From: Jeongeupia naejangsanensis
GTDB lineage: Bacteria; Pseudomonadota; Gammaproteobacteria; Burkholderiales; Chitinibacteraceae
Reading direction: 5' to 3'
Length of the DNA stretch: 64,000 bases
Assembly: GCF_016865585.1 (NCBI RefSeq)
Contig: NZ_JAESND010000003.1
Span: 124,001-188,000, forward strand
Each line of letters opens with the position of its first letter. Within the stretch, counting starts at the first letter, position 1. Both the position numbers and the translations under genes were made by a program. Under the pieces are notes generated by a model. That model searched no databases, was not told the origin of the DNA, and saw only the letters and a program-made list of their open reading frames with translations. Shown piece by piece: positions 8,184 through 15,491 of this stretch.

Positions 8184-8868
8184 GGCCGCTTTCTTCGATG
8201 TCGACAACACGCTGCTGAACCTGAAGTCGATGTTCTCGTTCCAGCAGTACTACTACGCACGCACCGGCTCGGGCGATGCCTATCCGGCCTTCGTCCAGAT
8301 GCTGCAGGACCATCCGCAACGCCACGACCGCCAGGCGCTGAACCGCCTGTTCTACCAGAGCTTTTCGGGGCGGAGCCAGTCAGTGCTGCGGGCGATTGCC
8401 GAGGCCTGGTTCGCCCACCAGCTGGGCGAGTACGGCGACGCGCTGTGGATCCGTTCGGCGCTGACGCTGGCCGGGCGCCTGCGTGCCGAGGGCTACCAGC
8501 TGGTGGCGGTATCGGGCTCGAGCCACGAAATCCTTGCACCGCTGATGCGCCACCTCGGCTTCGACGCGTGCCTGGCGACGACGCTGGAAGTCCGCGACGG
8601 TTTCTATACCGGGCAGATCGACGGGCTGCAGATGATCGGCGACGGCAAGGGCGTGGCGGTCCGCCAGTACGCGGCGGAGCAGGGCATCGATCTGGCCGAT
8701 TGCGTCGCCTGCGGCGATCACATCACCGATCTGCCGATGCTGTTCCAGACCGGCCTCGCTTTCGTGGTCGAGGGCGACCCGGCACTCGAGGAAGTGGCCC
8801 GCCAGCGCGACTGGCCGGTCCTGGCGCTGAACGAGCAGGCGCAGGTGGCCGAAGCCATGCACGTCTGA
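8173..8868 (+). CDS. HAD-IB (SerB-like) phosphatase
   Basis: 231 residues. All four HAD motifs are seen: DVDNT (Asp9 nucleophile, Asp11), the Ser in VAVSGSS (Ser114), Lys159 in GDGKG, and GDHITDLP (Asp182, Asp186). The cap between residues 20 and 90 is helical, as in HAD-IB phosphoserine-phosphatase relatives. The ATG lies inside the end of the monooxygenase gene. In AfsA pathways a phosphatase must remove the phosphate brought in by DHAP (MmfP plays this part in furan biosynthesis), and this enzyme is the natural candidate. A generic phosphomonoesterase such as a SerB or glycerol-phosphatase paralogue is the alternative. Confidence 0.85.
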   Translation: MKRKAAFFDVDNTLLNLKSMFSFQQYYYARTGSGDAYPAFVQMLQDHPQRHDRQALNRLFYQSFSGRSQSVLRAIAEAWFAHQLGEYGDALWIRSALTLAGRLRAEGYQLVAVSGSSHEILAPLMRHLGFDACLATTLEVRDGFYTGQIDGLQMIGDGKGVAVRQYAAEQGIDLADCVACGDHITDLPMLFQTGLAFVVEGDPALEEVARQRDWPVLALNEQAQVAEAMHV

Positions 8869-8964
8869 CAACCCGGCTGCTTCGCAGGCCCAACCCGATA
8901 CCGCTGCGCCGGCCCCGGCAGGCGCAGCGTCCTTGCCCGATTTCCTTCAACAAGTGAGTAAGAC

Positions 8965-9885
8965 ATGAACAATGTATCCCGCTGGGCCGCCATGCTGGCC
9001 CTCCTGTTTGCCACCGCCGCGTGGGGCGGCCTGTTCCACGCCGGCAAGCTGGTGCTGAACAACGTCGACCCGTTCTGGTTCACCGTGGTCCGCTATACCG
9101 GTGCGGCGCTGCTGCTGTGCTGCATCCTGCTGCTGCAGGGCAATGTCCGCTGGACGCTGCTGCGCGAGCACTGGCTGCGTCTGGCCAGCCTCGGCCTGAT
9201 GGGCTACGGCATGTTCGGCATCCTGGTCTTCATCGGCCTGTCGCACTCGGTACCGTCGCACGGTGCGGTGATCATGGCGACGATGCCGATCACCACGCTG
9301 CTGATGCGCTGGGTGTTCGAACGCCAGCGGCCGCAGCTGTGGGCCTGGTGCGTCGTCGCGCTGGCGATCTTCGGCGTCTCGCTGGTCTCCGGCGTCTGGC
9401 ACGGCAATACCGCCGAGGGCCAGAGCACCGTGGTCGGCGACCTGATCGCCTTCGTCGGCACCGTCGGCTGGATCATGTACACCCGTGGCCAGGCCAGCGT
9501 GTCCAGGCTGTCGGTGATCGAGTACACGACCTTCACGGCGATTCTGGCGCTGCCGGGGCTGTTCGCCTTCGCACTGGTCGCAACCTTCCTCGGTTATGCG
9601 CACCGTCCGGCGCCGGCCGACCTGATCGCCGCGATTCCGCCGATCCTCTACATCGTCGTCATCGGTACCGTGCTGGCCGCACTGGCCTTCAACAAGGGCG
9701 TCCGGACCCTCGGTGCGGTCCACGGCATCGTGTTCATCAATCTGGTGCCGGTGTCGGCCCTGCTGATCAGCGTTGCCAAGGGGGCTTTGCCCAACGGCAG
9801 CGAGGTCGTCGGGACGCTGCTGATCATCGTTGCCCTGACCGTGCAGGCCCGAAAGATGGGTCTGGCGGTCAAGGCCAGCCAATAG
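8965..9885 (+). CDS. DMT-superfamily (EamA) transporter
   Basis: 306 residues with about ten hydrophobic helices in two repeated EamA halves. The first half starts LALLFATAAWGGLFHAGK, and the second ends in a conserved LVPVSALLISVAKGA. This is the usual layout for inner-membrane exporters of small metabolites. It sits 96 bases behind the HAD gene and 71 bases before the triosephosphate isomerase, on the same strand. Export of the cluster's product is a reasonable guess. Substrate cannot be read from the sequence. Confidence 0.85.
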   Translation: MNNVSRWAAMLALLFATAAWGGLFHAGKLVLNNVDPFWFTVVRYTGAALLLCCILLLQGNVRWTLLREHWLRLASLGLMGYGMFGILVFIGLSHSVPSHGAVIMATMPITTLLMRWVFERQRPQLWAWCVVALAIFGVSLVSGVWHGNTAEGQSTVVGDLIAFVGTVGWIMYTRGQASVSRLSVIEYTTFTAILALPGLFAFALVATFLGYAHRPAPADLIAAIPPILYIVVIGTVLAALAFNKGVRTLGAVHGIVFINLVPVSALLISVAKGALPNGSEVVGTLLIIVALTVQARKMGLAVKASQ

Positions 9886-9956
9886 CGGGTGACGCACCGG
9901 GGCGCCGGCAGACGCCGCCCCGGTGACGAAGCACGCAACACCCAGGAAACGCAGTC

Positions 9957-10793
9957 ATGAAGATGGTCATCGGCAACTGGAAAATGAACGGCAACATCGA
10001 TCTGTTGCATTCGATTGTTCCGACGCTCTTACACGAAGGTCTCGGCTCGGCGGTGGCGCTGTGCCTGCCCTACCCCTACCTGAGTGCCGCGCACTCGCTG
10101 CTGAAGGCGGCGCGCTCGCAGATCAAGCTCGGCGCTCAGAACGTCAGCGAGCATCCGTTCGGCGGCTACACCGGCGAAATCTCCGCCGCGATGCTCAAGG
10201 AGTTCGGTTGCCGGCTGGTGCTGGTCGGTCACCCGGAGCGGCGCAGCCTGTTCGGCGAAACCCGCGAAGTGACGGCCGGCAAGCTGCACGCCGCGCTCGG
10301 TGCCGGGCTGTACCCGGTGTACTGCGTCGGCGAGACGCTGGCGCAGCGCGAGGGCGGGCTGGCACGGCAGGCCATGGTCGACGAGCTGGCGCTGCTGGCC
10401 GGCGTGCCGACCGACCGCTACGCCGTGGCTTACGAGCCGTCGTGGGCGATCGGTGGCGGCGTGACTGCAACCAGTGCCGACATCAACGACATGCACCTGT
10501 TCATCAAGGACGTCCTCGGCCCCGGCACCCGGGTGCTGTACGGCGGCAGCGTCAAGAGCCACAACGCCGGGCAGGTGCTCGGCCTCGACAGTGTCGATGG
10601 GGTGCTGGTCGGCAACGCGGCGCTGTCGGCCAGCGAGTTCCTCAGCATCTGCCACACCGCGAACCGCTGCGCGCACGGCGAACCGATCGAGCTGCTGAAA
10701 AAGCCGCGGGCCGGGCTGATCGACACCGACGGACCATCACATCACCTGCCGGGCATGCCGTCGATCGACAGCCCGTTCTGGCGCGAGTTTTAA
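9957..10793 (+). CDS. divergent triosephosphate isomerase paralogue
   Basis: 278 residues, about 28 longer than usual TpiA; the extra part is a C-terminal tail from about residue 250. The catalytic set is present: Lys9 in GNWKMNG, His92 in GHPERR, Glu160 in AYEPSWAIG, and phosphate-binding YGGSVK (195-200). It departs from the family at two usually fixed places. The Ser of GHSERR is Pro93, and the lid loop WAIGTGKTA reads WAIGGGVTA. TIM interconverts DHAP and glyceraldehyde 3-phosphate, so a copy beside an AfsA-like gene may supply DHAP. Location with the exporter, phosphatase and MBL genes suggests a pathway-specific paralogue, not the glycolytic enzyme, but I cannot see whether another tpiA exists elsewhere. 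Confidence 0.85.
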   Translation: MKMVIGNWKMNGNIDLLHSIVPTLLHEGLGSAVALCLPYPYLSAAHSLLKAARSQIKLGAQNVSEHPFGGYTGEISAAMLKEFGCRLVLVGHPERRSLFGETREVTAGKLHAALGAGLYPVYCVGETLAQREGGLARQAMVDELALLAGVPTDRYAVAYEPSWAIGGGVTATSADINDMHLFIKDVLGPGTRVLYGGSVKSHNAGQVLGLDSVDGVLVGNAALSASEFLSICHTANRCAHGEPIELLKKPRAGLIDTDGPSHHLPGMPSIDSPFWREF

Positions 10794-10873
10794 GCGCGGC
10801 CGCGATTCGTCACGGCAGCGCGTTTTTTACACACCACCAATAAAAACGCAGTCCAACACAGCTAGGAGCAACC

Positions 10874-11842
10874 ATGAAATTTCCGTTCAAATCCGTCATC
10901 GGCGGCGCACTGGCCGTCATGAGCCAACTCGCACTGGCAGGTCAGCTGGGCGTGTTCACCTCCGACGCCAACGGCTTCGACACGCACACCTTCTACTACG
11001 ATGACGGCAAGGAGGTGACCATCATCGATACCCAGTTCGTGCCGGCGCTGACCGAGGCGATGGTCAAGCAGATCCGCAGCGAAACCAAGTCGCCGATCAC
11101 CCGCGTCGTGGTCACCCACCCGAATCCGGACAAGTTCAACGGCCTGCCTTACCTGCACAAGCAGGGCGTCGAATCGATCACCAGCGCGGCGGTGTCGGCC
11201 GAGATGCCCAAGGTGCATGCCTACAAGGAAAATTTCTGGGTCAATACCGCCAAGGCCTTCAAGCCCGGCACCTACCCGGCGTTCGAGAACGTCAAGACGA
11301 CGTTCACCGGCAAGAGCGTGGTCAAGCTGAAGTCCGGTGAAACGCTGAGCCTGATCGAGCTGCAGCACCCAGGCGTCGCGACCAAGCAGGTGGTCGTGCG
11401 CATCGACCAGAGCGGCGACCTGATCGTCGGCGACCTGCTGCACAACAAGGCCCACCTGTGGCTGGAAGGCGGCCTGGTCAACGGCAAGCCGCGCGCGGAC
11501 CTGAAGGCGTGGTCGGCCGCGGTAGGCGAGCTGACGGCGCTGTCCCAGGGCAAGCCGAATGCCAAGGTCTACGGCGGCCGCGGCGAATTCGTCACGGTGG
11601 GCACGGCTGTCAAGGAGCAGCAGCGTTACCTGACGCAGGCCGATACGCTGGTCCGTACCTATATCGAGCAACTGGGCGACCGCAAGGGCGAGCTGAAGGA
11701 TCCGAAGCTGGCGGCCAGCCACTACAAGGAACTGGAACGCCGCTTCAGCGAACGCTTCCCGGACTACAAACTCAGCTACATGATCGGCTACAGCGTGTAC
11801 GGTCTGGTCAACACCGATATCGACGCCGGCAAAGCGCTGTAA
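10874..11842 (+). CDS. secreted MBL-fold protein with degenerate metal motif
   Basis: 322 residues with an AGGAG six bases before the ATG. A signal peptide covers residues 1-22 (ending ALAG), so it is probably periplasmic. The fold pattern is metallo-beta-lactamase-like: TRVVVTHPNPDKFNG at the metal loop, His165 in ELQHPG, and GDLLHNKAHLW (Asp187). The canonical HxHxDH is HPNPDK (82-87): His82 and Asp86 remain, but the second His is Asn and the last is Lys. Two-zinc hydrolysis as in lactonases is therefore doubtful, although one metal could still bind. It follows the TIM gene by 80 bases and is probably the last gene of the block. Confidence 0.75.
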   Translation: MKFPFKSVIGGALAVMSQLALAGQLGVFTSDANGFDTHTFYYDDGKEVTIIDTQFVPALTEAMVKQIRSETKSPITRVVVTHPNPDKFNGLPYLHKQGVESITSAAVSAEMPKVHAYKENFWVNTAKAFKPGTYPAFENVKTTFTGKSVVKLKSGETLSLIELQHPGVATKQVVVRIDQSGDLIVGDLLHNKAHLWLEGGLVNGKPRADLKAWSAAVGELTALSQGKPNAKVYGGRGEFVTVGTAVKEQQRYLTQADTLVRTYIEQLGDRKGELKDPKLAASHYKELERRFSERFPDYKLSYMIGYSVYGLVNTDIDAGKAL

Positions 11843-11891
11843 TCCCGGCACCGCGCGCCACAGGGCGCGCCTGAGGCGCAGTGGGCAACGC

Positions 11892-12803
11892 TCACTGCGC
11901 CAGTTGCGTTGCCAGATAGTCGATCAGTACCCGCACCTTCGGCGCCAGATGGCGCTTTGGCGGATACAGCAGCCACGCGGTGCCACGATACGCCGGCGCG
12001 CGGAAATCCCAATCCGGCAGCACCTGAAGCAGGCGGCCTTCGGCAATCGCGGCACGTGCGGTAAACAGCGGCAGGCAGGCGATGCCCAGATGCGCGAGAG
12101 CGCCTTCCAGCCGCACCCCGCTGTGGTTGGCGACGTAGCGCCCCCGCACGCTGACGGTGGCTACCTCGGCATCGCGCTTGAACTGCCAGCGTGCGTCGTC
12201 GGGCGTTTCGCCGAGATAGATGCAGCTGTGCCGGGCCAGTTCGCGCGGATGGGCCGGCGTACCGTGTTCGGCCAGATAGGCCGGCGTGGCGGCCAGCACA
12301 TGCTGGATCCGCAGCAGCGGTCTTGCCGCCAGCCCCGGTGGCGGCGTTTCGGTCAGCCGCAGCACCAGATCGACATCGTCGTCGAACGGATCGACGTCGC
12401 GGTCGGTGAGGACGAGCTGGATGTCGACCTCCGGATAGCGCGCCAGAAAGGCCGGCAGCGTCGGATGGACCACCTGACGGCCGAACGCGTTGGGGATGCT
12501 GATGCGCACCAGCCCGCGCGGCGCTTCCATGAATTCGTTCGGGACTGCCATCACCGCCCTGGCCGCCGACACCATGTCCTGCGCGCGGGTCAGCACGGCG
12601 CGTCCCGGCTCGCTCAGCCGCAGCTTGCGCGTGGTGCGCTCGAGCAGGCGCGCCCCCAGCGCGTTCTCGAGCCGGCCGATCTGCCGGCTGACCGCCGACG
12701 GCGTCGTGCCGAGCTGCCGGGCCGCGGCGGAGAAACTGCCGGCCTCGACCACGCGGACGAACACCGCCATATCGGGCAGCAGGCCGAGATAGTCATCGTG
12801 CAT
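11892..12803 (-). CDS. LysR-family transcriptional regulator
   Basis: 303 residues. I choose Met at 12803 (MHDDYLGLLPDM) because GGGAGG lies seven bases upstream; the frame is open a little further. The helix-turn-helix SFSAAARQLGTTPSAVSRQI is at residues about 22-41, followed by the CrgA/DsdC-like effector domain (RGLVRISIPNAFG). It is divergent from the DMT exporter gene at 12924, with an operator-like dyad between them, and probably controls that gene. Confidence 0.9.
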   Translation of the reverse strand: MHDDYLGLLPDMAVFVRVVEAGSFSAAARQLGTTPSAVSRQIGRLENALGARLLERTTRKLRLSEPGRAVLTRAQDMVSAARAVMAVPNEFMEAPRGLVRISIPNAFGRQVVHPTLPAFLARYPEVDIQLVLTDRDVDPFDDDVDLVLRLTETPPPGLAARPLLRIQHVLAATPAYLAEHGTPAHPRELARHSCIYLGETPDDARWQFKRDAEVATVSVRGRYVANHSGVRLEGALAHLGIACLPLFTARAAIAEGRLLQVLPDWDFRAPAYRGTAWLLYPPKRHLAPKVRVLIDYLATQLAQ

Positions 12804-12839
12804 GCCGCATCCTCCCGCTCGTTGATTTGTGCTTGAAAT

Positions 12840-12854
12840 ACACAAGTATTGTGT
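12840..12854. promoter_or_regulatory. operator-like dyad in lysR/DMT divergent region
   Basis: Perfect inverted repeat ACACAA-GTA-TTGTGT between the divergent regulator (start 12803) and transporter (start 12924). Size and position suit a LysR dimer site; binding is not demonstrated. Confidence 0.4.
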
Positions 12855-12923
12855 TTGCAAGGCTGATTATCGCACTTTAGCGCAAGGACTAAGATCGCTC
12901 CATTCCCCGCTTCCGAGCCTGCC

Positions 12924-13820
12924 ATGTCCGCCATCCTCTCCCGTACTCCCTGGCTGGCCGAAGCCATGCTGCTGCTGGTCGCCCTGCTGTGGGGAACGAG
13001 TTACGGCGTCGCCAAGGGCGCGCTGGTGTACTACCCGGTGCTCGGTTTTCTGGCGGTGCGTTTCGGCCTGACCTTCCTGCTGCTGCTGCCGTCGCTGCGG
13101 CAGCTGGCAACGCCGGCAGGGCGCGCCGCGCTGGGGGCGGGCCTGCCGCTCGGCGCCATCCTGCTGGGGATCTTCATTTGCGAAACCTTCGGCATCGCGC
13201 TGACCACCGCGGCCAACGCGGCTTTCCTGATCAGCCTGTGCGTGGTGTTCACGCCGTTTGCCGAGTGGATCATGCTGGGTCGCCGGCCGGACCGCACCGC
13301 AATGCTGGCCGCCGGCGTTTCGCTGGCCGGCGCGGCCATGCTCAGCTCCGGTGCCACATTGCGCTTCAATCTCGGGGATGCGCTGATGCTGGTGGCCGCG
13401 GTCCTGCGGGCGATCAACGTCTGCATGATCAAGCGGCTGACGCAGGACCGGGCGATGCCGATGCTCACGCTCACGGCGGTGCAGGCGGGGGTGGTGTGCA
13501 GCGGCAGCGTGGCGGTGGCCCTGCTGGTGTCGGGCACCGGCCTGCCGGCGCTACCGACCGCACCGGCGTTCTGGATCGCCTCACTGTATCTGGTGCTGTT
13601 CTGCACGATTTTCGCCTTCTTCGCGCAGAACTGGGCGGTGCGCCGCGGCAGCCCGAGCCGGGTGGCGCTGCTGATGGGCAGCGAGCCGGTGTTCGGCGCG
13701 CTGTTCGCGGCGGTCTGGCTGGGCGAGCGGCTGACGCCGCTGGCCTGGTGCGGCGCCGTGCTGATCGTCGGCGCCTGCCTGTGGGCGACGCTGCCGCGGC
13801 AGACGGCAGCCGTCGCGTAA
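12924..13820 (+). CDS. DMT-superfamily (EamA) transporter
   Basis: 298 residues, ten predicted membrane helices in two EamA repeats. The first opens LLLVALLWGTSYGVAKG, and the second ends with a GSEPVFGALFAAVWLGERLT signature that is strongly conserved in this family. The gene is divergent from a LysR gene, the classic arrangement for a ligand-induced exporter. Four bases separate its stop from the stop of the convergent SDR gene. Substrate unknown. Confidence 0.87.
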   Translation: MSAILSRTPWLAEAMLLLVALLWGTSYGVAKGALVYYPVLGFLAVRFGLTFLLLLPSLRQLATPAGRAALGAGLPLGAILLGIFICETFGIALTTAANAAFLISLCVVFTPFAEWIMLGRRPDRTAMLAAGVSLAGAAMLSSGATLRFNLGDALMLVAAVLRAINVCMIKRLTQDRAMPMLTLTAVQAGVVCSGSVAVALLVSGTGLPALPTAPAFWIASLYLVLFCTIFAFFAQNWAVRRGSPSRVALLMGSEPVFGALFAAVWLGERLTPLAWCGAVLIVGACLWATLPRQTAAVA

Positions 13821-13824
13821 GGCC

Positions 13825-14424
13825 TCAGTGCACCGGATAGACGCGCCCGGTCTGCAGGCCCTCGACACTCTTGCTGTACGCCAGCGCGACGCGGGCCGCC
13901 GGCACCGCTTCGAAGCCGCGGAAGTAGGGGCCGTAGCCGTCCAGCGATTCGACCAGCACGTTCGGGCTGACCACGTTGATGCGCAGGCCGCGCGGCAGCT
14001 CGATCGCCGCGCCGCGGACGAAGCCCTCGATCGCCGCGTTGACCATGCTGGCGCTGCTGCCGTAGCGGATCGGTTCGTCGCTGACGATGCCGCTGGTCAG
14101 CGTGAAGCTGCCGCCGTCGTTCAGCACGTGCTGGCCGGCGATGACCAGATTCACCTGGCCCATCAGCTTGTCGTTCAGGCCGATCGCGTACTGCTCGGGA
14201 GTGAACTCGCCCAGCGGACCGAAGTGCAGGCTGCCGGTCGTGGCGATCACGGCGTCGAGCGGGCCGGTTTCGCGGAACAGGCGCTGGACACTGGCCAGAT
14301 CAGTCACGTCGACACGGAAGTCGCCGCTGCTGCGGCCGGCGGTGACGATGGTATGACGCGGGGCGAGTTCGGCGGCGACGGCACGGCCGATGGTGCCGCT
14401 GGCACCGATGACGAGCACTTTCAT
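13825..14424 (-). CDS. short-chain dehydrogenase/reductase, short form
   Basis: 199 residues, shorter than the usual 250. Dinucleotide-binding GASGTIG lies at residues 7-13. The usual YxxxK catalytic pair is not clear: where Ser-Tyr-Lys is expected the sequence reads YGSSASMVNAAIEGF, so Tyr is present but the Lys position is Asn. This matches the compact SDR group often found divergent from LysR regulators. Reaction unknown. It is convergent with the DMT gene and divergent from the LysR gene at 14520. Confidence 0.82.
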   Translation of the reverse strand: MKVLVIGASGTIGRAVAAELAPRHTIVTAGRSSGDFRVDVTDLASVQRLFRETGPLDAVIATTGSLHFGPLGEFTPEQYAIGLNDKLMGQVNLVIAGQHVLNDGGSFTLTSGIVSDEPIRYGSSASMVNAAIEGFVRGAAIELPRGLRINVVSPNVLVESLDGYGPYFRGFEAVPAARVALAYSKSVEGLQTGRVYPVH

Positions 14425-14460
14425 GGTGAGCTCCTTGCTGTTTGATTGTTGACGAAATTC

Positions 14461-14487
14461 ATCATATACAAGGCTGTATCGATGATA
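14461..14487. promoter_or_regulatory. LysR-type operator dyad between SDR and lysR
   Basis: Nested inverted repeat ATACA-AGGC-TGTAT (14466-14479), with an outer ATCAT at 14461 matching ATGAT at 14482-14486. It lies in the 95-base gap of the divergent pair, where LysR proteins usually bind. Confidence 0.5.
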
Positions 14488-14519
14488 ATCAGCATTGAAA
14501 TCAATTCACTATTGCATCC

Positions 14520-15464
14520 ATGAATGGAATCGACCCGGCTCACGCCAAGACACTGTCCTTGCAGTGGGCCATGACCTTCGCCGCCGTGGTCGAGCATGGC
14601 AGCTTTACCCGCGCGGCCGACGCGCTCGGCGTCTCGACCGCACGGGTCAGCCGTCAGGTCGGCCAGCTCGAAGCCCTGCTCGGCACGCCGCTGCTGTACC
14701 GGACGACGCGGCGGCTCAACCTGACCGAAGCCGGGCAGGTGTACTTCGCGCATTGCCGCAACTGGTCGCAATGGGCCGGTGCGGCGGCACAGGCCGTGCG
14801 CGAGCTGCGCGACGAGGTGGCCGGCACGGTGCGGATGACGGTGCCGACGAGCTTCGGCAGCGCCTTCATGGCGCAGGCGCTGCTGGCGTTCCGGGCACGC
14901 TATCCGCAGGTGAGCGTCGAGCTCGACCTGAGCCGCGAGCCGCGCGATCTCGAAGCCGACGGCTTCGATCTGGCGATCCGCTCGAACCTCGCCGCGCCGG
15001 AGCGGCTGGTGTCGCGCCCGCTGAGTCTGGTGCGCGACTGGGTGGTGGCCAGCCCGGCACTGCTCGGCGACAAGGCGCCGCAGACACCGGCCGAACTGAC
15101 GGACTGGCCGTGTCTCGCCAACCAGTTTTTCCGCGAGGCAACGCACTGGGTGTTCAGCCGTGACGAACTGCCGTACGCGGTCGACATCGCGCCGGTCATG
15201 CAGAGCAACAATTTCGACATGCTGCGCAATCTGGCGCTGGCGGGCGGCGGCATCGCCCGGCTGCCGAGCTATCTGGCGATCGCCGACGTCGAAGCGGGGC
15301 GGCTCGTGCGCCTCCTGCCCGACTACCGGTTGCCGGCGTTGCCGTTCTATCTCGTCTACCCGCAACGGTTGCCGCAACCGGCCAAGGTGCGCGCGGTGAT
15401 CGACTTCCTGCTCGAGTGGTTCGCCCAAGCGCCGCAGCGCGACCGCTTGCCGCCAGCCGCCTAG
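14520..15464 (+). CDS. LysR-family transcriptional regulator
   Basis: 314 residues. The helix-turn-helix SFTRAADALGVSTARVSRQV is at residues about 27-46. The effector-binding domain is of the CrgA/AaeR type (GTVRMTVPTSFGSAF, then DLAIRSNLAAPERLVSRPL). It is divergent from the short SDR and probably its regulator. The start ATG is followed by an unusual 15-residue leader before the typical LQWAMTFAAVV, so translation could also begin at Met18. Confidence 0.88.
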   Translation: MNGIDPAHAKTLSLQWAMTFAAVVEHGSFTRAADALGVSTARVSRQVGQLEALLGTPLLYRTTRRLNLTEAGQVYFAHCRNWSQWAGAAAQAVRELRDEVAGTVRMTVPTSFGSAFMAQALLAFRARYPQVSVELDLSREPRDLEADGFDLAIRSNLAAPERLVSRPLSLVRDWVVASPALLGDKAPQTPAELTDWPCLANQFFREATHWVFSRDELPYAVDIAPVMQSNNFDMLRNLALAGGGIARLPSYLAIADVEAGRLVRLLPDYRLPALPFYLVYPQRLPQPAKVRAVIDFLLEWFAQAPQRDRLPPAA

Positions 15465-15491
15465 CCGGCCGGTGCGGCGGCGGGCCGCGCG

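Noticed and set aside
10874-11842. AHL-lactonase (AiiA-like) call for the MBL-fold protein
   Set aside because: The HxHxDH zinc motif is not intact and a signal peptide is present, so a lactonase call would overreach.
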